Assembly (NCBI RefSeq): GCF_028867705.1
Contig: NZ_CP066171.1
Span: 310,001-374,000 of the forward strand
DNA: 64,000 nt
Direction: 5' to 3'
Source of the DNA: Thermoleophilum album
Lineage (GTDB): Bacteria > Actinomycetota > Thermoleophilia > Solirubrobacterales > Thermoleophilaceae
The position numbers and the translations under genes were made by a program. Shown in pieces: positions 50,473 to 56,838 of the stretch (positions are counted from its first letter, which is position 1; each line of letters opens with the position of its first letter). The notes beneath the pieces are model-generated. The model ran no database searches, was not told the DNA's origin, and saw only the letters and a program-made list of their open reading frames with translations.

Positions 50473-51090
50473 TCAGCTGCGGATGAACGGTTTTGCTTGG
50501 TCGAGCGCTTGCTGCTTGGTCAACGTCTTGTCGAAAGCACCGTTCGGTGTCGGGTTCTGGTCGCGCAGCGCCCGGATCGCGGCCGCGTGACGCGCCTCGA
50601 CCTGGACGATGCCTCCGGCGGCGGTGAGAACCTCGCGCGACCGGATCGACGGTGCGGCGCCGTTGTAGGCGCCGACGCCGACCTCCTCGAGCGCCTGCGC
50701 CAGCTCGAGGAAGCTCGCCTGGTCGCGCATCGGGAACTGGAAGCGCGGCTTGCGAGCCGGCCGACCGCCGAGCTGGCGGATCGTGCGCGTGAGCGCGTCG
50801 ACGTGGGCCGACTCGGCGTCGCCGAACTGGCGAGCGTAGGTGAGCGCTTCCCCGCTCAACCCGAGCTGTTGGGCGCGGCGGTAGAAGTCCGCTTCCAAAT
50901 ACTCGAGCGTGAGCGCGAAGTTGAGGATCTCGACGTCCCCGCTCTGCGCCAGCGCACGGCTCACGAACGGCCCGGCCACCGCAGTGCCGTAGGCGGCCGC
51001 GGCGGCGAGGGTGCCCTTCAAGAGCAGCGAGGCGCGGGTCATGCCGCCGACCTCGACGGCTGCGACGGCGCGCGCGTTTACCTGTTCCAT
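50473..51090 (-). CDS. Exported ferritin-like domain protein
   Basis: 205 aa. N-terminal signal-type segment (TRASLLLKGTLAAAAAYGTAVAG); no clear twin-arginine. Mature part is a four-helix ferritin-like bundle (Ferritin_2 family) with probable di-iron ligands in LEYLEADFYRRA, DAESAHVDAL (ExxH), AQALEEVGVGAY and VQVEARHAAAIR (ExxH). The role may be oxygen or peroxide handling or iron storage at the cell surface (inference). ATG start with GGAGGAGAGA. Lies 32 nt behind its paralogue at 51123-51815, same strand, likely one operon. Confidence 0.87.
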   Translation of the reverse strand: MEQVNARAVAAVEVGGMTRASLLLKGTLAAAAAYGTAVAGPFVSRALAQSGDVEILNFALTLEYLEADFYRRAQQLGLSGEALTYARQFGDAESAHVDALTRTIRQLGGRPARKPRFQFPMRDQASFLELAQALEEVGVGAYNGAAPSIRSREVLTAAGGIVQVEARHAAAIRALRDQNPTPNGAFDKTLTKQQALDQAKPFIRS

Positions 51091-51122
51091 TTCGTCTCTC
51101 CTCCGGTGGTGGCCGATGGCGC

Positions 51123-51815
51123 TCAGCTGACGATGAACTGCTCGACTTGGCGCAGCACTTGAGCGCGGCTCGCCGGCTTGGCGAACGGCCCGTCGGGCGA
51201 CACGTTCTGTCCGACCAGGCGGTTCAGCACCGCCGCGTGCCGCGCCTCAACGCTGTGAATCGACAGCGCCGCGGCGAGCACTTCCTTGCTCTTGATGCGA
51301 GCCGCCTGACCGAGGTAGGCGTTAGCGCCAAGGTTCTCGACCGTCGCCGCCAGCCGCGCCACCTGGTTCGCGTTGTCGAGAGGGAAGCGCGTGCGCGGCG
51401 CTGCTACCGGCGTGCCGCCGAGCTTGCGGATCGTCTGCCGCAGGGCGTCGACGTGCTGTGCCTCCTCGTCGCCGAAGCGCTTCAGCAAGTCGGCGGTCTT
51501 GCCCGAGAACAAGCCTGCCTCGTTGACCTTGCGGTAGAAGTCAGTCTCGAGGTATTCGAGCGTCAGCGCGTAGTTGAGGATGTCGAGATCGCCGCGCGAC
51601 GCCTTCCCCCCGCTGCCGCTCGTAGCGGTCCCGCTCTCGCTCTCGTTGTCGCCCCCACAGGCGGCGAGAAGCACGGTCAGTGCCGCCGCAGTGCCCGGCC
51701 CGGCCATGCGCATGAAGCGCTTGCGCGAAAGCGGGTCGCGCGCGAGCTCCGCGAGCGCGCTCTCGCCGGCCGGAGCTTCTCGCCCGCTGCGCGCCGGTAG
51801 TTGTCGATCGCTCAC
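51123..51815 (-). CDS. Ferritin-like lipoprotein, Tat-type signal
   Basis: 230 aa. Signal region holds SRKRFMRMAG (Tat-like, one Lys in the pair) and ends in the lipobox LAAC, so likely folded before export and then lipidated. A Ser/Gly-rich linker leads to a Ferritin_2 domain with LEYLETDFYRKVN, DEEAQHVDALRQ (ExxH), VENLGANAYLGQA and SVEARHAAVLNR (ExxH). About 40% of the positions in these motifs agree with the neighbour at 50473. GTG start with GAGGAGGTAGCAG. First gene leftwards from the shared promoter region with tatA. Confidence 0.88.
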   Translation of the reverse strand: MSDRQLPARSGREAPAGESALAELARDPLSRKRFMRMAGPGTAAALTVLLAACGGDNESESGTATSGSGGKASRGDLDILNYALTLEYLETDFYRKVNEAGLFSGKTADLLKRFGDEEAQHVDALRQTIRKLGGTPVAAPRTRFPLDNANQVARLAATVENLGANAYLGQAARIKSKEVLAAALSIHSVEARHAAVLNRLVGQNVSPDGPFAKPASRAQVLRQVEQFIVS

Positions 51816-52010
51816 CTGCTACCTCCTCGGGATCGCTTCTGTGCCTGGTCTCGGTTACGCGGGCGCTGCCCGCGCGGATCAATCGCGCGAACGGGCCGCG
51901 GGCGTGCCAAGCTGTGATCCGACGGCGCGAGATGCGCGCACTTACGTCAGGTGGACGCGGACAGAGCGCGTCCGCGACCTGCGAACACAAAGATTCAGGG
52001 GGTTCTCGGT
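51816..52010. promoter_or_regulatory. Divergent promoter region between the ferritin-like operon and tatA, with inverted repeat
   Basis: 195 nt shared by two divergent transcription units. An inverted repeat GGACGCG (51953-51959) / CGCGTCC (51967-51973) with a 7-nt loop lies 38 nt before tatA and could be an operator or attenuator. No clear promoter hexamers could be fixed on either strand. Confidence 0.4.
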
Positions 52011-52268
52011 ATGCCCAACATCGGGCCGATGGAACTGATCGTGGTGCTGATCATCGCGCTGCTCGTGTTGGGGCCGCGCAAGCTGCCCGAGGTCGGCCGC
52101 TCGCTCGGACGCGGTATCCGCGAGTTCCGGCACTCACTGCGCTCCGACACCCATGAAGGAGAGGCGGTCGAGTTGCGCGAGGAGCTGAGCGCTGCCGAAC
52201 AGCTCGGCAGCCGCACGAGCGAGCGGCGTTCGCACGCGGCTACGCGCCCGCAAGGGGGCGGAGCCTGA
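52011..52268 (+). CDS. tatA: Sec-independent translocase TatA
   Basis: 85 aa. One membrane helix (ELIVVLIIALLVLG), the P-x-x-L-P-E-x-x-x-x-x-G pattern of the hinge (GPRKLPEVGRSLG) and an amphipathic helix (RGIREFRHSL), then an acidic/polar tail. TatA subunits form the pore for folded proteins. ATG start with AGGGGG 9 nt upstream. tatC begins 90 nt later. Confidence 0.94.
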   Translation: MPNIGPMELIVVLIIALLVLGPRKLPEVGRSLGRGIREFRHSLRSDTHEGEAVELREELSAAEQLGSRTSERRSHAATRPQGGGA

Positions 52269-52358
52269 TCGCCACGAACACGATGGGCGGTGCCTGACAC
52301 CCCCACAGGCAGCGAACACCCCGGCAACCGCTAGCGACCGCGCCGCGCCCAGGCGCCC

Positions 52359-53345
52359 TTGGCACGCATCCTCAAACCGGTCGAGCACGACGAGGAGCTC
52401 ACGATCGTCGAGCACCTCGACGAGCTGCGCTCGCGGCTGATCGTCTGTCTCGTCGTCTTGGTCGCTGCCTTCGCCGTTTGCTTGTGGCAGAGTCGGCCGC
52501 TGCTCGGGGTGCTCAACGCGCCGCTCGAGCGCGCCGCCGACAAGGCGGAGCGAGCACCGACGTCGCTCAGCGGTCGCGAGCGCGAGCTGCGCAAGGCGCT
52601 GCGCGACGCGCTCGCTGCGCAGACGCGGGCGCTCGAACAGCTCGCCGAAGGGCGCGCTCTGTCGCAGCGCGAACGGCGCGCGCTCGCCGCGGCGGTGGCT
52701 GCGACGCGAAGCTCCGTCCGCCAGCTCGCGCGTTCGAGCGACGACACGCGGCCGGTCACGCTCAGCCTCGGCGAGCCCTTCACGCAGACGGTGCTCGTCG
52801 CGTTCCAGTTCGCGTTGTTGTTCGCGCTGCCGGTGATCCTTCACCAGGCGTGGGCGTTCGTGGCGCCGGCGTTCGCACCGCACGAACGACGGACCGCGCG
52901 CGCCCTGGTCATCGGCGCGCCGGCGCTGTTCGCGGCCGGCGTGGCGTTCGCCTACTTCGTCGTGCTGCCGACGGCGGTGGCGTTCTTGCAGCAGTTCAAC
53001 GCCGGTGCCTTCGACGCTCTCGTGCAGGCCCGCAGCTACTACCACTTCGTGCTCATCACTGCGCTCGCCACCGGTCTGCTCTTCCAGCTCCCGTTGGCGA
53101 TGGTCGGTCTCGTGCAGCTGGGGGTGGTGAGCTCCGACCAGTTGCGGCGCAACCGGCGGATAGCGATCGTCGTGCTCGCAGTCGTCGCTGCCCTGCTGCC
53201 CGGCACCGATCCGATCACGACGCTTATCGAGCTCGTCCCGATGGTGCTGCTCTTCGAGCTCGGTCTGCTCCTCGCGCGGGTTGTCGAGCGGCGCCGTGCG
53301 CGCGCCAGCGCGCTCGCCGATGCCGGCGCTGGAGGTGCCGCCTGA
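52359..53345 (+). CDS. tatC: TatC with a ~75-residue insertion in the first periplasmic loop
   Basis: 328 aa, longer than the usual ~250. Core residues are present: HLDELRSRL with Glu22 (E. coli Glu15), LNAPL, SLGEPFTQTVLVAFQFALL, VAPAFAPHERR with the Tat-binding Glu, and the later helices up to LIELVPMVLLFELG. Between helix 1 and helix 2, residues ~58-132 add a charged, coiled-coil-like stretch (RERELRKALRDALAAQTRAL, LSQRERRALAAAVAATR). In known TatC this loop is short. TTG start; a ribosome site is weak. Its stop overlaps the sigma gene start (TGATG), so translation is coupled. Confidence 0.92.
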   Translation: MARILKPVEHDEELTIVEHLDELRSRLIVCLVVLVAAFAVCLWQSRPLLGVLNAPLERAADKAERAPTSLSGRERELRKALRDALAAQTRALEQLAEGRALSQRERRALAAAVAATRSSVRQLARSSDDTRPVTLSLGEPFTQTVLVAFQFALLFALPVILHQAWAFVAPAFAPHERRTARALVIGAPALFAAGVAFAYFVVLPTAVAFLQQFNAGAFDALVQARSYYHFVLITALATGLLFQLPLAMVGLVQLGVVSSDQLRRNRRIAIVVLAVVAALLPGTDPITTLIELVPMVLLFELGLLLARVVERRRARASALADAGAGGAA

Positions 53346-53965
53346 TGCGGCTCTTCGGGGGGCGCACGAGCCGCTGGCAGCGACTCGCCGACGAGGAGCT
53401 GATCGAGGCGGCGGCGCGCGGCGTCGCCGAGGCGTTCGAGGTGATCTACGACCGCCACGCACAAGCCGCCTACTCGCTCGCCTACCGCATCGCCGGCAGC
53501 GTGCAAGTCGCCGAGGACATCGTCCAGGAGGCGATGCTCGCCGCTTGGCGGGGTGCGTCGGCCTACGACGCGCGCCGCGGCACGGTGCGCGCCTGGCTTT
53601 TGCGGATCGTCCACAACCGCGCGATCGATCTCTTGCGCCGCCGCGCCGTGCAGGAGCGGCTGCAGTCTGGCGAGGCGCTCGATCCCGAGGCGGGGGCGGG
53701 GCGCGACCCCGAGCGCGCGAGCAGCGAAGAGCAACAGGATCCGATGGTCGAAGCACTGCGCCGCGAGCGAGCGCGGGCCGTTGCGCGTGCCCTCGAGGCG
53801 CTACCCGAGGAACAGCGACGGGTGGTAGAGCTCGCCTACTACGGCGGTTTCACGCACACCGAAATCGCCGAGATCCTCGGCACACCGGTGGGCACGGTGA
53901 AAGGCAGGATGCGCCTCGCACTCGAGAAACTGCGCGGGCTCGAGCCGGTTCTGGAGCAGAGGTGA
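53345..53965 (+). CDS. ECF-type RNA polymerase sigma factor
   Basis: 206 aa, standard ECF length. Region 2 (FEVIYDRHAQAAYSLAYRIA, EDIVQEAMLAAWRGAS, WLLRIVHNRAIDLLRRR) and region 4 (ALEALPEEQRRVVELAYYGG, FTHTEIAEILGTPVGTVKGR). SigK/SigL-like type. ATG overlaps the tatC stop; the anti-sigma gene follows after 13 nt, so it is certainly its partner. Confidence 0.93.
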   Translation: MRLFGGRTSRWQRLADEELIEAAARGVAEAFEVIYDRHAQAAYSLAYRIAGSVQVAEDIVQEAMLAAWRGASAYDARRGTVRAWLLRIVHNRAIDLLRRRAVQERLQSGEALDPEAGAGRDPERASSEEQQDPMVEALRRERARAVARALEALPEEQRRVVELAYYGGFTHTEIAEILGTPVGTVKGRMRLALEKLRGLEPVLEQR

Positions 53966-53978
53966 GGGCAACAGCGCG

Positions 53979-54725
53979 ATGAGCGTTGCGGACAGCGACA
54001 AAGAACACGCCTGGGTCAGCGAAACGCTCGCGGCGTGGGCACTCGGCGCCGTCGGCGAGCGGGAGCGTGAGCTGATTGACGAGCACCTTGCCGCCTGCGA
54101 CCGCTGCCGCGCCGAAGCTGACGCGCTGTTGGCGACCACCAGCGCCCTGGCCGAGGCGGTTCCACCGCGCACGCCCTCGCCGGCGTTGCGCGAGCGCGTG
54201 CTCGCCGAGGTGCGTGCCGAAGCGAGCTTGCTGCGCGCCGCGCGCGACACCGGGCATCGCGCCGGGAGCTCGTCGCGCCGCTGGCGCGAGCTTTTCCTGC
54301 CGGCCGCACGACCGCTCGCCATCGCCGGTGTCTTGCTCGCGATGCTGATAGTGGGATTCGCGCTCGGGTCGGTGCTCGACGGTGACATCGCCGGCGAGAG
54401 CCGCCGTCGCGTGCTCGCCGGTCGCATCACCGACCCGGCGCTCGCGAGCCGCGCATGGGCGCGGGCGACGGTCGACGAGCACGCCGTGCGCATCGAGGTG
54501 CGCGGTCTGCCGCGCCCGCCCGCCAACGGCGTCTACGAGGTCTGGGTCCAACAACCGGGCTCCGCGCCACGGCCGGCCGAGCCGCTCTTCGTCGCCACGC
54601 ACGGAGCGGTCGAAGTGCCGGTGCGTTTGGGGGCGCGCGACCGCGTGATGATCACGCGCGAGCCCGCCGGCGGCAGCGAACAACCGACCTCGCCGCCGCT
54701 GATCGTCTTCGAGCCGACGTCCTAG
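53979..54725 (+). CDS. RskA-type anti-sigma factor
   Basis: 248 aa. N-terminal zinc-binding anti-sigma domain (TLAAWALGAVGERERELIDE, HLAACDRCRAE with HxxxCxxC), a membrane helix at ~107-130 (PLAIAGVLLAMLIVGFALGSV) and an extracytoplasmic beta domain of RskA type (VYEVWVQQPG, VMITREPAGGSEQPTSPP). It holds the ECF sigma factor next door at the membrane until signal-driven proteolysis. ATG with GAGGG upstream. Confidence 0.92.
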   Translation: MSVADSDKEHAWVSETLAAWALGAVGERERELIDEHLAACDRCRAEADALLATTSALAEAVPPRTPSPALRERVLAEVRAEASLLRAARDTGHRAGSSSRRWRELFLPAARPLAIAGVLLAMLIVGFALGSVLDGDIAGESRRRVLAGRITDPALASRAWARATVDEHAVRIEVRGLPRPPANGVYEVWVQQPGSAPRPAEPLFVATHGAVEVPVRLGARDRVMITREPAGGSEQPTSPPLIVFEPTS

Positions 54726-54833
54726 CCGCTCGCCCTCTTGTGATCCGCGCGCGCGTGCGGCGCGCAGTAAGGGATCGACAGCTCTCGCACGAGGTCCCGC
54801 AAAAGGGACGGACAACAAGGGGGTACGAAAGCG

Positions 54834-55580
54834 ATGTCCGAAGCCATCACGCTCGCCTACCGCGCAATCGACGAACAGGAGCGCGGTGCTAGCGCCAGCA
54901 CGCGGCGCAACCTGATCAAGGGCGCTGCCGCCACCTTCGGCAGCCTCGGGCTACTCGGCCTTGTCGCCGACGACCGCGCCGTCGCGGCGATGGTGGCCCA
55001 GAACGATCCCCAAAAGCTCCTCAACATCGCCGCCACCGCCGAGGTGTTGGCGACGATCATCAACACCGAAGGCGCACGGCGCGTCCGCCTCGACCGGGTG
55101 ACGAAGCGCAACGTTGCCGCCGCGGCGCAGCAGGAGCTCCAGCACTACAACGTTCTGCGTTCGATCGGCGGGCGCGAGCTAACCAAGCGGATCTGGATTC
55201 CCGACGCGGTCTTCCGCAGCCGCAAAGGGCTCCTCGAGACGCTCGAGTTCGGCGACCAGGTGTTCGTCAACGCGTACCTGATCGCCACGACCGTTTTCGG
55301 GCAGGCGGGCAAGGGAACCGAGGCTCGCTACGCCGCCGAGTTCATGGGTGTCGAGGCGGTGCACCGCGCGCTCGCCCGCCAGTCGCTCGGCAAGCTCGGC
55401 AACGACCGCGTGTTCATGCGCTACGCCTTCACCGACATCGACACCGCCGTGTCGCTGCTGCAGAAGGCCGGGATCGGTTTCGGGCAGAAGGGCAAGTCGC
55501 CGGGACGCTTCTACGACTTCGACGTCGTGCGGCGCAGGACGCCGAAGGTGCGGGGCGTCAACACCTTCAACGTGCGCTGA
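54834..55580 (+). CDS. Tat-exported ferritin-like protein
   Basis: 248 aa. Twin-arginine signal STRRNLIKGAAATFGSLGLLG, then a Ferritin_2 domain with AATAEVLATIIN, AAAQQELQHYNVLR (ExxH), LEFGDQVFVNAYLI and FMGVEAVHRALARQ (ExxH), enough for a di-iron site. Third such protein in the locus and the one with the best Tat signal. ATG start after AAGGGGG. It follows the ECF/anti-sigma pair by 108 nt and ends at a strong terminator. Confidence 0.88.
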   Translation: MSEAITLAYRAIDEQERGASASTRRNLIKGAAATFGSLGLLGLVADDRAVAAMVAQNDPQKLLNIAATAEVLATIINTEGARRVRLDRVTKRNVAAAAQQELQHYNVLRSIGGRELTKRIWIPDAVFRSRKGLLETLEFGDQVFVNAYLIATTVFGQAGKGTEARYAAEFMGVEAVHRALARQSLGKLGNDRVFMRYAFTDIDTAVSLLQKAGIGFGQKGKSPGRFYDFDVVRRRTPKVRGVNTFNVR

Positions 55581-55598
55581 AGGGGTCGGTCGCGCACG

Positions 55599-55633
55599 GG
55601 AGCGGGCGGGCGCATCCCGCCCGCTCCTTTTTT
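55599..55633 (+). terminator. Rho-independent terminator
   Basis: 12-bp perfect stem GGAGCGGGCGGG / CCCGCCCGCTCC, loop CGCAT, followed by six T. Lies 18 nt after the third ferritin-like gene and closes the tat-sigma-ferritin transcription unit. Confidence 0.93.
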
Positions 55634-55679
55634 CGTTTGCGCGCAGAAACGTCCGCGCTCTTCGCCAGGATCGCCGGCG

Positions 55680-56828
55680 GTGGCAGTGCGGATCCTCCAC
55701 ATCGCCGACGTTCATCTCGACCGGCCGTTCGTCGGCGTCGCGGCCGAGCGACGCCGACAGCTGCGCCGTCGCCTGCTCGACACCTTCGCGCGCGCGCTCA
55801 AGGTAGCGGTGGAGCGCCGCTGCGACCTCGTGACGGTTGGCGGCGATCTGTGGGAAGAAGAGAACGTGACGCGCAGCACCCGGCGCGAGGTAGCGGCCCT
55901 ACTCGCTCGCGTCGGGTTACCGGTCGCGATCGTCGCCGGCAACCACGATCCGATCGTCCCCGGCGGCAACTGGCAGCGCACCGAGTTGCCGGCCAACGTG
56001 CACCTCTTCGGCGCCGTGGAGCTCGAGTGCTGGCGTCCGCTCGCCGGTTCGGCGGCACCGACAATCTGGGGCGTTTCGTGGGGCGGGGGGCAGCTCAGCG
56101 CCGACTTTCTCGCCCGTCCGCTCGAGCAGCGTGGCGCTGGACCGGCGCTGCTCTTGCTGCACGGCACTGCCGGCGGTGTCGCCGCTGGCGACGTCGGCGA
56201 TCGCCACTGCCCGTTCGAGCCGGGCGCGGTGCGGCGCGCGGGTTTCGAGCTGTGCCTCTGCGGTCATATCCACAAGCCGCAGGTGGTCGAGAGCGGCGGC
56301 CGCGCGGCCGTCGTCTACCCGGGCTCGCCGTTCCCTCTTGCTTTCGACGAGGCGCACGATCACGGTGCCCTGCTCGTGACGATCGACGGTCCCGCGGTGG
56401 AGATCGAGCGCGTTCCGCTCGGCGCGCCTCCCTGTATGCGCGTCGCTGTCGACTGCGCCGGTGCGGAGTCGGCGGTGGCGCTGCGGGAACGTGTCGAAGC
56501 TGCCCTCGCCGAGGCGGGGATCAAGGCCGACGGCGTGGAGGGGGGCTTTGTTACCGTCGAGCTCGTTGGTGCTGTGGCCCCGACGCTCGGTCGCGACCTT
56601 GACGAGGCGCTCGCACCGCTCGCTGCGCGCTTCGACGCTCTGCGCGTCGTCGACCGCACCCGCCGCGCTTACGACCTCGACGCGATCGCACGGCTCCCCA
56701 CGGCGCGCGGACGTTTCGTGCGTGCGCTGCGCGAGCGGATCGCGCACAGTGCAGGGCGCGAGCGCAAGGTCGCGGAGCTGGCGCTCGAGGCCGGACTGCG
56801 GGCGCTCGACGGCGACGAGCCGTTGTAG
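55680..56828 (+). CDS. SbcD/YhaO-like DNA repair metallophosphoesterase
   Basis: 382 aa. Calcineurin-type motifs: ILHIADVHLDRPF (DxH), VTVGGDLWEEENV (GD), IVAGNHDPI (GNHD), LLLLHGTAGG and LCGHIHKPQVV (GHxH). Binds two metal ions and should act as nuclease. It resembles Bacillus YhaO, the partner of the ATPase YhaN. GTG start; CAGGAT 8 nt upstream may be a leaderless -10. The ATPase gene starts 10 nt after its stop. Confidence 0.88.
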   Translation: MAVRILHIADVHLDRPFVGVAAERRRQLRRRLLDTFARALKVAVERRCDLVTVGGDLWEEENVTRSTRREVAALLARVGLPVAIVAGNHDPIVPGGNWQRTELPANVHLFGAVELECWRPLAGSAAPTIWGVSWGGGQLSADFLARPLEQRGAGPALLLLHGTAGGVAAGDVGDRHCPFEPGAVRRAGFELCLCGHIHKPQVVESGGRAAVVYPGSPFPLAFDEAHDHGALLVTIDGPAVEIERVPLGAPPCMRVAVDCAGAESAVALRERVEAALAEAGIKADGVEGGFVTVELVGAVAPTLGRDLDEALAPLAARFDALRVVDRTRRAYDLDAIARLPTARGRFVRALRERIAHSAGRERKVAELALEAGLRALDGDEPL

Positions 56829-56838
56829 GGAGCGAGCG

